Below, piece by piece: positions 17,385 to 26,530 of a DNA stretch of 64,000 bases; the first letter of the stretch is position 1, and every line of letters starts with the position of its first letter. This DNA comes from Sulfitobacter indolifex (GTDB taxonomy: Bacteria > Pseudomonadota > Alphaproteobacteria > Rhodobacterales > Rhodobacteraceae): positions 59,235 to 123,234 of the forward strand of contig NZ_CP084956.1 in assembly GCF_022788655.1 (NCBI RefSeq), written 5' to 3'. The notes below the pieces were generated by a model that saw only the letters and a program-made list of their open reading frames with translations, did no database searches and was not told where the DNA came from. The position numbers and the translations under genes were made by a program.

Positions 17385-18912
17385 GGCGCTTCTCCCCATC
17401 CTGCCTCAGATCATCGTAGCGATCCACGTTTGCTTCTGGTGCCGTCTCAAGCGACAGCGCATCGGGTGGATCGATCTCGGGCAGATTACCCTGCTTTCCA
17501 TCAACTAACCGGTGCAGCAGATTCAGGATGTGCGTCTTGGTGGGTACGCCTGCTTCTAGGGCCAGTTCCACAGCAGCCAGAACTGCATCCTCGTCGTGGT
17601 GCAGAACCAATGACAGGATATCGACCATCTCGCGATCTCCGCCTTCTTTGCGAAGCATGTGGCTTTGCAGTTGGCGGAAGGCATCTGGCATCTCAGCAAA
17701 GGGCGCGCCGTTGCGCAACGCTCCAGGTTTGCGTTGGATTACAGCGAGGTAATGACGCCAGTCATAGATAACGCGACCGGGCTTACGGTGTGATCGATCT
17801 ATGATGCGCTCGTGGGAACAGACCGTTTGACCTTCTGCCACTATGACCAGCCGCTCTGGGTAAACATGCAAGCTAACACGCTGATTGGCAAAACTGGCCG
17901 GTACGCTGTAACGATTGCGCTCGAAGGTGATCAGGCATGTTGGCGATACGCGCTTGCTGTGCTCGACAAATCCATCAAATGCTGGCGGCAATGCCATCAA
18001 CAGGGACTTCTCCGCTTCCCAAGCATCGGTAATAGTGCCGGGTAGATCCCGGTGCGGGGTCTCAGCCCACAGGGCGATACAACGATCCTCCAGCCAATGG
18101 TTCAACTCATCCATATCCTTGAACACCGGCATAACTTGCCACATGCGATTGCGCGCATCTTGAACATTCTTCTCAACCTGGCCTTTCTCCCAACCGGCGG
18201 CCGGATTGCAAAACTCCGGCTCAAAGACGTAATGGCTGGCCATCGCGTTGAAACGGGCGTTGATATCGCGTTGCTTGCCTTTGCCGACCCGATCTACCGC
18301 CGTCTTCATATTGTCATAGATTCCGCGTCCCGGTACGCCGCCGAAGACGCGAAATGCGTGCCAGTGAGCGTCAAACAACATCTCGTGCGTTTGCAGGGGA
18401 TAGGCACGCACCAAGAATGCGCGGCTGTGCGACAGCTTGATATGGGCCACTTGCAGCTTGACCCGCTCGCCACCAACATTGGCCCAGTCTTCGCTCCAAT
18501 CAAACTGGAAGGCTTCGCCAGGCTGGAACACCAAGGGCACATAAGTGCCGCGCCCCGCCGTCTGTTCCACACGATGTCGATCCGCGCGCCAACTCCGCGC
18601 AAAAGCGGCGACCCGCGCATAAGAGCCATCGTAACCCAGCTTCACCAGATCAGCGTGCATCTGCTTCAAAGTCCGTCGTTCCTTGCGAGACTTACGCGTC
18701 TGAGCCAAAAGCCAGGCCGACAAACGATCCGCATAAGGATCAAGCTTGCTCGGACGCGCAGGCGTTTTGAACTTCGGCTCACTGGCACCCTCGCGCAGGT
18801 ACTTCCTGATGGTATTACGAGACAGCCCAGTGCGCCGTGAAATCTCGCGAATTGGCATTTTGTCACGTAATGCCCAACGTCGTATGACACTCAAAAATCC
18901 CATGTCGATCAC
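17374..18912 (-). CDS. istA: IstA-type DDE transposase of IS21
   Basis: 512 residues. An N-terminal HTH ([20 protein letters not shown]) is followed by a DDE integrase core beginning at [12 protein letters not shown] and including [12 protein letters not shown] and [16 protein letters not shown] start is preceded by AGGGAG at seven bases; an ATG three codons on is an alternative. Intact and identical to copy 2. Confidence 0.96.
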   Translation of the reverse strand: MIDMGFLSVIRRWALRDKMPIREISRRTGLSRNTIRKYLREGASEPKFKTPARPSKLDPYADRLSAWLLAQTRKSRKERRTLKQMHADLVKLGYDGSYARVAAFARSWRADRHRVEQTAGRGTYVPLVFQPGEAFQFDWSEDWANVGGERVKLQVAHIKLSHSRAFLVRAYPLQTHEMLFDAHWHAFRVFGGVPGRGIYDNMKTAVDRVGKGKQRDINARFNAMASHYVFEPEFCNPAAGWEKGQVEKNVQDARNRMWQVMPVFKDMDELNHWLEDRCIALWAETPHRDLPGTITDAWEAEKSLLMALPPAFDGFVEHSKRVSPTCLITFERNRYSVPASFANQRVSLHVYPERLVIVAEGQTVCSHERIIDRSHRKPGRVIYDWRHYLAVIQRKPGALRNGAPFAEMPDAFRQLQSHMLRKEGGDREMVDILSLVLHHDEDAVLAAVELALEAGVPTKTHILNLLHRLVDGKQGNLPEIDPPDALSLETAPEANVDRYDDLRQDGEKRHAS

Positions 18913-19016
18913 TCCATATCTCCCTGATCAGAATCGTCAGGGCAATGTGTTCACATGGGTCAATTCTCAGTGAAAATTTATGGGGCTACCGGGTCAGTTC
19001 TCAATGAAAACCAACA

Positions 19017-19648
19017 TGCTGTCAGCACGCGTATCAAAGTCGCGGGCGAAGGCGAGTGGCACGCCCGCAAGCATGGTGGACCCAAACGGCGCGTCTGGAC
19101 CGAGATCCATCTCGGGGTTGACGAGGAAACACTGGAGGTTCGCGCAGTGACGAGGTCACAGGGAGCCACATCGGCGATGCATGGGTTTTACCCGACCTCC
19201 TCAACCAGATCCCGGCGGACCAGTAGATCGGCAGTGTCATGGCTGACGGTGCCTACGACACACGGAAATGCCACGACGCAATTGCTGACCGTGGTGCCCA
19301 CGCCGTTATCCCGCCACGCAAGAACGCAAAGCCATGGAAGACCATCACCGCCGGAGCCGTGGCGCGAAACGAGGCCCTGCGCGCGGCGAAGTGCCTGGCT
19401 CGCGCGCTCTGGCGACGATGGAGCGGATACCACCGCCGAAGCAGTGTCGAGACGAAAATGAACTGTGTCATGTCGCTGGGGCATCGCCTTATAGCGCGGG
19501 ACTTTGACCGTCAGGTCGCGGCACTCCCAGTCCGCATCGCCGTCCTGAACGGATACACTGCACTCGGCATACCCGTTACGGAAGCTGTGGGATAAGTTTA
19601 TCCGGGGAAAGGGCAACCACGGCCATCACCCCATTTGCAAAACAGACT
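19017..19648 (+). pseudogene. Remnant of an IS5-family transposase (IS427-like group)
   Basis: The 5' part of the transposase gene is removed by the IS21 end at 19016. The remaining frame starts with KVAGEGEWHARKHGGPKRRV and HLGVDEETLEVRAV, shifts frame near 19150 into DEVTGSHIGDAWVLPDLLNQ, hits an in-frame TAG at 19224-19226, then continues as MADGAYDTRKCHDAIADRGA to KMNCVMSLGHRLIARDFDRQ and ends at 19595. The DDE-type transposase is therefore broken three ways and cannot act alone. The right end of the element is probably around TTTGCAAAACAGACTC (about 19648). Confidence 0.85.
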
Positions 19649-19670
19649 CCCTCTACCACAGAAAGACAAC

Positions 19671-21752
19671 TTATCTGCCGGTGATCGTGGGAAACATGCT
19701 GACATGTTCCTCCCCGGTCGCGAAAACTCTTTCTAAATAACGAGGCACCCTCCAGCCGCAAGGATCCTCTTTGACATGCGCGCTGAAGAGCGCGGTCAAC
19801 CGATCCTTGCCGATATTTTTGGCGTGGTGCATCAGGCCTCCCCGCCAGCGGGGAAATCCGTAGCCGTGAATCATTACTAGGTCGATGTCTTGCGGTTTTT
19901 CTGCTACGCCTTCGTCAAGGATATCGCAGGCTTCCGCCACCATTGTGAGCAAGAGCCTTTCTACGATTTCGTCAGCTGAGAACTCGCGGCGAGTGAAGTT
20001 CATTTCTTCTGAGACACGGAGTATTTCGCTAGCGACCAGCTCCGAATGTGAGGGTTTGCCGTCTGGCCCATAGTCGTACCATCCGGCGCCCGATTTGCGT
20101 CCTAGGCGTTTGTGCTTTTCGACCAGCCGCTCGACCAAGGGCACGTGACCACAGCAGTTCCCTTCGGCAACTGCCTTGCGACGGATATTCGCGTAGGCGA
20201 TGTCCAGCCCCGACATGTCCTGTGCAGCATATGGACCCATCGCCATACCGAATCCGCGCATAGCCGCGTCGATCTCGTCGACATTAGCCCCCTCCACCAG
20301 AAGGCGATTAGCGGCGCGACGGTAGCTCGACAAAATTCGGTTTCCGATGAAGCCATCGCAAACACCAGACAGTACCGGGATTTTACCAAGCCTGTGCGCC
20401 AGCACAAGTGCTGCACCTAATGTTCCGTCTGACGTTCGGTCGCTCCTGACGACTTCCAGAAGTTTCATAATATGCGCAGGACTGAAGAAATGCATCCCTA
20501 CAAAGCGTGCCGGGTGTTTCAACCCATCAGAGAGCCGATTTACATCGAGATAGGATGTGTTTGTGGCAATGATGGTCTCGGGTGGCAGTGCGCCTTCGAG
20601 TTCGGTCAGGATCGCGGTCTTAACCGCAAAATCCTCGAAGGCCGCCTCGATTGCTAGATCGGTTGGTGGCAGAGCGTCATAGCCTGAGACCGTAACCAGC
20701 CGGTCTTCAACCGTCTTTGCCGCATCGACGGACAGAATACCGCGACTGATACCCTGATCAATCAGCTTTTGCAGGTTTTTACTGGCCCACTCGGCGGACG
20801 AGGCACTACGTTCGACGACAGTCACCGAGATCCCTGCGGTCGCCAGCGTGTACGCAATAGCTGCGCCCATATTGCCACCACCGACCACGATGGCGGTTTC
20901 AGCATCTCGGGAAGGTCGGGGGTAGGCGCGCCCCTTGTTGGTTGCGGTACGCTCGGTGAAGAAAACGTGCCTAAGGGCCCGCGCCTGATCCGAGGTACGA
21001 AGGTCCAAAAACGCAGAGCGCTCGCTGGCTAGTGCGTCGTGCAGCGGCGTCGTCGCACTGGTCGCGACTAGGTTCACCGCAACCTGCGGGGCATTCTGGC
21101 CAGGCATACGCCGCGCTACATGCGCTCGGGCGACTTCCGCTGCGACGTGGTTTGGCTTTGGTGAAGGAAGATTGTCGGGTGCCTGTGCCGCCTCAAGTAC
21201 ATCGTCATCGAGAGCTATGGCCGCGCCAAGCGGGTCATCGGCTAGCAGCTGGATCAGTCCCATTTTCAGTGCCTGCTCGGCGGAAACAGCCTTCCCGGTG
21301 ACAATCATGTCAAGCGCAGCTTCAATACCGATAAGTCGCGGCAGTCTTTGGGTTCCCCCTGCGCCAGGCACGATCCCCAAGTTTACCTCTGGCAAGCCCA
21401 GTTTGGCAGAAGTTGAGGCGATGCGATAGCAGCAAGCCAGAGCAATCTCTAGTCCCCCACCAAGCGCAGCCCCGTTGATTGCTGCGATAGTAGGAATCGG
21501 GAGGTGTGCAAGTTGCATCAGCACATCATTTAGTTGTGGATCAACAGGCAACTTACCGAATTCCTTCGCATCCGCGCCCGCGACGAAGGTCGTTCCTGTG
21601 CCGGTGATAATCAGCCTGGTAGCCCCAGTTTCGAGGACTTTGAAGATACAGTGTTGTATTCCAGCCCGAACCTCCGCGTTGATTAGGTTAAGCGGCGAAT
21701 TGTCTATGGTCAGAATTGCTGCGTCATTTGAGAAGCTTAATTCAACAGGCAT
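19671..21752 (-). CDS. Bifunctional enoyl-CoA hydratase/3-hydroxyacyl-CoA dehydrogenase (FadB/FadJ-like)
   Basis: Catalyses hydration of a 2-enoyl-CoA and NAD-dependent oxidation to 3-oxoacyl-CoA. About 693 residues from MPVELSFS (GAGG six bases upstream); GTG at 21764 and ATG at 21758 are alternatives. Residues 1-190 form the crotonase part with FVAGADAKEF and GAALGGGLEIALACC; the Rossmann motif VVGGGNMGAAIAYTLA is near 290, and the dehydrogenase domains continue with GMHFFSPAHIMKLLEVV and YGFPRWRGGLMHHA. It follows the aldehyde dehydrogenase with overlap. It would supply 3-oxoacyl-CoA to the thiolase. Confidence 0.93.
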   Translation of the reverse strand: MPVELSFSNDAAILTIDNSPLNLINAEVRAGIQHCIFKVLETGATRLIITGTGTTFVAGADAKEFGKLPVDPQLNDVLMQLAHLPIPTIAAINGAALGGGLEIALACCYRIASTSAKLGLPEVNLGIVPGAGGTQRLPRLIGIEAALDMIVTGKAVSAEQALKMGLIQLLADDPLGAAIALDDDVLEAAQAPDNLPSPKPNHVAAEVARAHVARRMPGQNAPQVAVNLVATSATTPLHDALASERSAFLDLRTSDQARALRHVFFTERTATNKGRAYPRPSRDAETAIVVGGGNMGAAIAYTLATAGISVTVVERSASSAEWASKNLQKLIDQGISRGILSVDAAKTVEDRLVTVSGYDALPPTDLAIEAAFEDFAVKTAILTELEGALPPETIIATNTSYLDVNRLSDGLKHPARFVGMHFFSPAHIMKLLEVVRSDRTSDGTLGAALVLAHRLGKIPVLSGVCDGFIGNRILSSYRRAANRLLVEGANVDEIDAAMRGFGMAMGPYAAQDMSGLDIAYANIRRKAVAEGNCCGHVPLVERLVEKHKRLGRKSGAGWYDYGPDGKPSHSELVASEILRVSEEMNFTRREFSADEIVERLLLTMVAEACDILDEGVAEKPQDIDLVMIHGYGFPRWRGGLMHHAKNIGKDRLTALFSAHVKEDPCGWRVPRYLERVFATGEEHVSMFPTITGR

Positions 21753-21760
21753 GGGCATCC

Positions 21761-23215
21761 TCACAGCACTGGCGCGCGATTGCGCGAGATAAATTTGGTA
21801 ATGAGATAGCCTTCGAAGGTTTCCGTCCCGCCTTCAGTCCCATAGCCGCTGTCTCTCACGCCTCCAAACGGAGTCTCGGGCAGAGCGAGGCCGAACTGGT
21901 TGATGCTTACCATACCTGCCTGCAAACCCGCAGCTGCTTTATCTGCACGCTCTAACGAATTGGTAAAGACATAGGACGCCAGCCCGAAGGGTAGCCCGTT
22001 GGCCCGCGACAGTCCGTCCTCTATGTCACGAAAAGACGAGACGACAGCAATCGGGCCGAAGGGTTCTTCGCGCATCAAGTCAATGTCGTCGTTGGGCGTA
22101 TCGACGATTGTCGGGGCATAGAAGTTACCATGATTTCCAAGCCTTTTGCCTCCCGTCAACACCCGTGCGCCGTTTTCGCGGGCATCCTCGACGAGCTTTT
22201 CCATCGCATTCACGCGTCCGCGATGACACAATGGTCCCATCTGCGTGCCTTCGGCTAAACCAGCGCCCACCTTTACGCTCTCAAATGCTGAAACTAGTTC
22301 GGACAGAAATCGATCGTAGATGCCTTGTTGTACGTAAAACCGGGTTGGGGCGATGCACACCTGGCCTGCATTGCGCAGCTTGTTGACCGCCAAGGCGCGC
22401 GCCGCGGCCGTGGCATCGGTGTCGTCGAACACCAATACGGGCGCGTGACCGCCGAGCTCCATCGTCGCCCGCTTCATATGGCGGCCAGCCAATTCTGCCA
22501 GATGCTTGCCCACCTCGACCGAACCGGTGAAGGTGATTTTGCGCACCTCGGGGCGCGCAATTAGAGTTTCCGAAATGAAGGCCGCATTACCCCAGACAAG
22601 GTTCAGACAGCCTTCGGGCAATCCTGCATCCAGCAGATAGCGAGCAATTGCCATGCAACCCGCCGGAGCCTCTGCCGGGGCTTTTAAGATCATCGTGCAA
22701 CCTGACGCAAGCGCCGCCGCGACCTTGCGTACCGCTTGGCTCAGCGGAAAATTCCAAGGCGTGATGGCAAGGCAGACGCCTATCGGTTCGCGCACGACAA
22801 GCTGCTGTACCCGCGGGCTGCGTGATGGAATGATGCGCCCATAAATGCGCCGACATTCCTCGGCGTGCCAGTCAACGTGGTCAGCCGAGGCGCGGACCTC
22901 AGCCAAAGCCTCAGCCAGCGGCTTGCCTTCATCGAGAGTGATCCAGCCAGCGATCAGTCTGTCATTTTGGCGCAGCAGGTCGGCAAACCGCCGCAAAATC
23001 GCACTTCGTTCCATGGGAGAGCTGTTTTTCCATCGGCGAAAAGCTGATTCGGCCGAGTGAACCGCATGGTCTAGATCTGCGGCGCTAGCCTGCGGAATCT
23101 GTCCGATAGTTTGCCCGTTTGCAGGGTTTATGACTGCACGATCCTCTGGCGTGGGAGAAGCGATCCAGTCTCGTCCGATGAGGTGCTGGATGGTCGGATA
23201 ATTCATTTCTTTCAT
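21761..23215 (-). CDS. NAD(P)-dependent aldehyde dehydrogenase, succinate-semialdehyde type
   Basis: Oxidises an aldehyde (probably a semialdehyde) to the carboxylate. 484 residues from MKEMNYPTIQ; the longer frame to 23296 lacks a better ribosome site. Catalytic Glu in MELGGHAPVL (about residue 252) and Cys in NAGQVCIAPTR (about 287), with FGPIAVVSSF and the C-terminal ETPFGGVRDSGYGTEGG typical of the SSADH/GabD branch. First gene of the minus-strand catabolic operon and divergent from the IclR regulator. Confidence 0.93.
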   Translation of the reverse strand: MKEMNYPTIQHLIGRDWIASPTPEDRAVINPANGQTIGQIPQASAADLDHAVHSAESAFRRWKNSSPMERSAILRRFADLLRQNDRLIAGWITLDEGKPLAEALAEVRASADHVDWHAEECRRIYGRIIPSRSPRVQQLVVREPIGVCLAITPWNFPLSQAVRKVAAALASGCTMILKAPAEAPAGCMAIARYLLDAGLPEGCLNLVWGNAAFISETLIARPEVRKITFTGSVEVGKHLAELAGRHMKRATMELGGHAPVLVFDDTDATAAARALAVNKLRNAGQVCIAPTRFYVQQGIYDRFLSELVSAFESVKVGAGLAEGTQMGPLCHRGRVNAMEKLVEDARENGARVLTGGKRLGNHGNFYAPTIVDTPNDDIDLMREEPFGPIAVVSSFRDIEDGLSRANGLPFGLASYVFTNSLERADKAAAGLQAGMVSINQFGLALPETPFGGVRDSGYGTEGGTETFEGYLITKFISRNRAPVL

Positions 23216-23386
23216 GGCATTATGCCCTCGCTTAGTTGTGTCATCCGCAGGATCCGGCACGAATGGGACTAGGTGGACGACCTTAATTTTCCGCATAGCG
23301 GGAAAGTTTACCGCAGTATTGACTCGGACGTTATCGATCGTTTAGGTGTGTTTCAAGACGCATAATTCTTTCCGAGGAGGGATATC
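23216..23386. promoter_or_regulatory. Divergent control region between aldehyde dehydrogenase and IclR regulator
   Basis: The 171-base gap is the only place where both catabolic operons can start. On the plus strand TTGACT (23319-23324) lies 17 bases before TTAGGT (23342-23347), a possible regulator promoter with a weak -10. The palindrome ATCGAT sits within the spacer. IclR proteins usually bind such shared regions. Confidence 0.35.
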
Positions 23387-24181
23387 GTGAGACCAAGGAA
23401 AGACCGCACCAAGGATGCCGAGAAACAGGATCGCGATTTTGTCACGGCGTTGGCGCGCGGCTTGGAGCTGTTGCGGGCCTTTCGGCGGGAAGGGGAGGCT
23501 CTGGGGAACGGTGAGTTGGCCGAGCGCACTGGCCTGAGCAGATCGACGGTCTCCCGGCTGGCCTATACACTGAACAAGCTGGAATACCTCAGCTACGACC
23601 CGGATACAGCACGTTATCGACTGGCCCCTCCAGTGCTTTCGTTGGGTTTCTCCTGCCTTGCAGGGATTCCGCTGCGGCAACTGGCGAAGCCCTTTATGCA
23701 GGAGCTGGCTGATTACACAGGCATGCCGGTGGCCATGGCCAGTCGTGACCGGCTATCGATGGTCTATCTGGAGCGGTGCAAGGGCACTAATGCCGTCACG
23801 CTGGCGATCGAGGTTGGTGCCCATATTAAACTGGCCACGACCGCGGTTGGTCGCGCCTGCATAGCGGCGCACGACCCGGATGAGCGGGCCAGAATTCTGG
23901 CCCTTGTGGAGGAACATGAAGGCGACAACTGGCCGAATGTGCAGCCCGGAATCGAAGCAGCTATCGCAGACTACCAACAGCACGGTTACTGCACGTCCTT
24001 CACGGAGTGGAAACGTGATGTGAACGCTGTAGCGGTGCCCTTCGTGCCGAAGGACGGCTCACCCATTATTGCCTTCAACTGCGGTGGCCCTTCGCAAACC
24101 CTTACGCGCGACTGGATCGAAAGCGACGTCGCGCACCGCCTTGTCGATCTTGTCCGCCGCGTTGCGGCGGTCGCACCCTGA
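23387..24181 (+). CDS. IclR-family regulator of the catabolic cluster
   Basis: 264 residues with GTG start preceded by GAGGAGGG at five to six bases. The N-terminal winged HTH (ELAERTGLSRSTVSRLAYTL, about residues 45-64) is followed by the effector-binding IclR domain (VTLAIEVGAHIKLATTAVGR). The type resembles PcaR/PobR regulators, consistent with aromatic/beta-ketoadipate or dicarboxylate metabolism. It is divergent from the aldehyde dehydrogenase operon and leads the plus-strand operon with the acyl-CoA dehydrogenase, so it probably controls both in response to a pathway acid or CoA ester. Confidence 0.93.
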   Translation: MRPRKDRTKDAEKQDRDFVTALARGLELLRAFRREGEALGNGELAERTGLSRSTVSRLAYTLNKLEYLSYDPDTARYRLAPPVLSLGFSCLAGIPLRQLAKPFMQELADYTGMPVAMASRDRLSMVYLERCKGTNAVTLAIEVGAHIKLATTAVGRACIAAHDPDERARILALVEEHEGDNWPNVQPGIEAAIADYQQHGYCTSFTEWKRDVNAVAVPFVPKDGSPIIAFNCGGPSQTLTRDWIESDVAHRLVDLVRRVAAVAP

Positions 24182-24196
24182 ACAATAGAGAGCATC

Positions 24197-25357
24197 ATGG
24201 CCCTTGATAAAGATACCCTTTCCCAGTTTCTCGACGCGCTCGACCGCTTCGTGAAAGAGCGACTAATCCCTTACGAGGATCGCGTCGCCGACGAGGATGT
24301 GATTCCGCCGATGCTGGTCGATGAAATCCGCATGATGGGCCTTTTCGGCATGTCGATCCCGGAAGATTTCGGCGGGCTCGGCTTGTCGATGATAGAGGAA
24401 GTGCAAGCCGCTTTCGTTCTTGGCCAGGCTTCGCCTGCGTTCCGGTCGCTAGTTGGCACCAACAACGGGATCGGCTCTCAGGGAATCATCATCGATGGAA
24501 CCGACGAGCAGAAGGCGCAGTATCTACCAGCTCTCGCGTCCGGAGATATGATCGCATCCTTCGCCCTAACCGAGCCAGATGCTGGGTCGGATGCTGGCAG
24601 TCTGCGCACTACGGCGCGGCGTGACGGTAACGATTTCCTTCTGAACGGCACGAAACGCTACATTACCAATGCACCGCGTGCCGATCTATTCACGGTTTTT
24701 GCCCGGACCAATCCAGAGGCGGAAGGTTCTGCCGGCGTAAGCGCCTTTCTCGTCGAGGCAGGGACGCCAGGCATAACGCTTGGCCAGCCTGACAGGAAGA
24801 TGGGGCAGAAGGGCTCGCACACATGCGACGTCATCCTTGACAATGTCCGCGTGCCTGCCGCGAACATTATCGGCGGGCCGGACCGTCTGAACAAGGGCTT
24901 TAAGACAGCAATGAAAGTCCTTGACCGGGGCCGACTGCATATTTCTGCCGTCTGTGTGGGCGCCGCCGAACGGCTGATCCGTGACAGCCTATCCTATGCG
25001 ATGGAACGCAAACAATTCGGTGAACCCATCGCTGAAAAGCAACTGATCCAAGCCATGCTGGCTGACAGTCGCGCCGAGGCCTTCGCAGCGCGTTGCATGA
25101 TCGAAGAAACAGCACGCCGCAAGGACGCTGGTCAGAACGTGTCGACTGATGCTGCCTGCTGCAAGATGTTTGCCAGTGAGATGGTAGGTCGAGTGGCCGA
25201 TCGCGCAGTGCAAATCCACGGCGGTGCAGGATACATGGCCGAATATGCGGTCGAGCGCTTCTATCGCGATGTGCGTCTCTTCCGCATCTACGAGGGGACA
25301 ACCCAGATTCAGCAAATACTGATCGCGCGGAATATGATCCGCACTGCAGCAGCTTAA
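24197..25357 (+). CDS. Acyl-CoA dehydrogenase
   Basis: FAD enzyme introducing the 2,3 double bond into an acyl-CoA. 386 residues. FAD-contacting FALTEPDAGSDAGSLRT and KRYITNAPRAD are present, the catalytic Glu366 lies in IYEGTTQIQ, and IHGGAGYMAEYAVERFYRD is the usual C-terminal signature. It begins 15 bases after the regulator and precedes the alcohol dehydrogenase by 18 bases. In the proposed pathway it would form 2,3-dehydroadipyl-CoA or a related dicarboxylyl-CoA; the chain length cannot be read from the sequence. Confidence 0.95.
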   Translation: MALDKDTLSQFLDALDRFVKERLIPYEDRVADEDVIPPMLVDEIRMMGLFGMSIPEDFGGLGLSMIEEVQAAFVLGQASPAFRSLVGTNNGIGSQGIIIDGTDEQKAQYLPALASGDMIASFALTEPDAGSDAGSLRTTARRDGNDFLLNGTKRYITNAPRADLFTVFARTNPEAEGSAGVSAFLVEAGTPGITLGQPDRKMGQKGSHTCDVILDNVRVPAANIIGGPDRLNKGFKTAMKVLDRGRLHISAVCVGAAERLIRDSLSYAMERKQFGEPIAEKQLIQAMLADSRAEAFAARCMIEETARRKDAGQNVSTDAACCKMFASEMVGRVADRAVQIHGGAGYMAEYAVERFYRDVRLFRIYEGTTQIQQILIARNMIRTAAA

Positions 25358-25375
25358 CAGGAGCGAAGACAAACT

Positions 25376-26530
25376 ATGGACTTCAATTTCCTTTCCACCC
25401 CGAGGATCGTCTGCGAGAGCGGTGGGCTTGGCCGGATCGGCAGCCTGATGCAAGATTTGTCTTGCACCCGTGCGCTGGTCGTGACGGACCCGGGCATATT
25501 GGCCTGTGGTTTTGCGGACGAGGCAGCCGCCTCACTTAGGGCTGCTGGCATCGAGGTTGAGATTTTTCATAAAGTCGAAGCGGACCCCCCGATCGCTGTC
25601 GTCGAGGCCGCGGTAGAGGTCGCGCGGGCCTTTGGTGCTGACGGAATCATCGGACTTGGCGGCGGCAGTTCACTGGACACTGCCAAGGTCATCGCAGCGG
25701 CGGTAGCCAACGATCAACCGATTACGGACATGATCGGGATTAATCAGGTCACCGATAAACGCTTGCCACTGATCCAGGTGCCAACCACGGCAGGGACCGG
25801 ATCAGAGGTAACATGGGTGTCCGTGCTGACTTCGGAAAGCCACGAAAAAAAAGCGGTATATGCACCGCAGCTTCTGCCTGACGTTGCCTTGCTAGATGCA
25901 AAGCTAACATTGGGAATGCCTCGTCACATCACAGCGGCCACGGCGTTAGACGCAATGGTTCACGCCATTGAGGCAGTAACCAGTCGCACCAGAAAGAATC
26001 CCATTTCCGATGGAATGGCGGACAAAGCGCTGGTGCTTCTCGGTCAGAACTTACCAATCGTCATGGAAACGCCTTCGGACCTGTCAGCGCGAGAGGCCAT
26101 GCTGTTGGGGGCGACACTGGCTGGGATGGCCTTCATTAATGCCAGCGTGGGGGCGATTCATGCCTTGTCATACCCACTTGGAACAGGTTTCAAGGTTCCT
26201 CACGGGCACGCAAACGCTCTGGTCGCAGGACCAGTGATGAGGTTCAACATGCCCGTTGCAGAAGCTGAATATGCTCGTCTATCGCGGTTACTACTGCCCT
26301 CGCGGCCTTTCAACTCTGATGCGGCTGCGGCCCATGGCCTGATCGACGAGATGGAACGGATGCTAGTCGAAAGCGGACTTGAGTCTCGACTTTCTGGTGT
26401 CGGAGTGACCGAGGCAGCCATTCCCGGAATGGCTAATGAGGTCGTGACCGGTATCACGCGATTGCTGGAGACCAACCCGCGCGACATGACAGCCGAAGAT
26501 GTGTCGCGCCTCTATCAGGAGGCGCTTTGA
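25376..26530 (+). CDS. Iron-containing alcohol dehydrogenase
   Basis: NAD(P)-dependent group III alcohol dehydrogenase, 384 residues. Nucleotide-binding GLGGGSSLDTAK is near residue 95, PTTAGTGSEVT near 141, and the metal ligands are visible in DAMVHAIEA, SVGAIHALSYPLG and PHGHANAL. It would oxidise an omega-hydroxy acid or diol to the semialdehyde that the aldehyde dehydrogenase consumes. The stop overlaps the CoA transferase start by one base (TGATG). Confidence 0.94.
   Translation: MDFNFLSTPRIVCESGGLGRIGSLMQDLSCTRALVVTDPGILACGFADEAAASLRAAGIEVEIFHKVEADPPIAVVEAAVEVARAFGADGIIGLGGGSSLDTAKVIAAAVANDQPITDMIGINQVTDKRLPLIQVPTTAGTGSEVTWVSVLTSESHEKKAVYAPQLLPDVALLDAKLTLGMPRHITAATALDAMVHAIEAVTSRTRKNPISDGMADKALVLLGQNLPIVMETPSDLSAREAMLLGATLAGMAFINASVGAIHALSYPLGTGFKVPHGHANALVAGPVMRFNMPVAEAEYARLSRLLLPSRPFNSDAAAAHGLIDEMERMLVESGLESRLSGVGVTEAAIPGMANEVVTGITRLLETNPRDMTAEDVSRLYQEAL

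Larger units (their letters stand above)
16521..19016 (-). mobile_element. IS21-family insertion sequence, copy 1 (2496 bp)
   Basis: Both ends carry the inverted repeat TGTTGGTTTTCATTGAGAAC followed by TGACCCGGTA, with further internal repeats of the TTTTCACTGAGAATTGACCC type, as in the IS21 family. It encodes IstA and IstB. A second copy of the same length lies inverted at 50159-52654, and the encoded proteins are identical. The flanks (TTTGTCA on the left, TGCTGTC on the right) show no target duplication, so one side has probably been rearranged. It abuts the thiolase on one side and an IS5 remnant on the other. Confidence 0.95.

Noticed and set aside
16514..19026. Target site duplication around IS21 copy 1
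   Set aside because: TGTCA occurs near both flanks but not directly at both element borders, so it is not a duplication.
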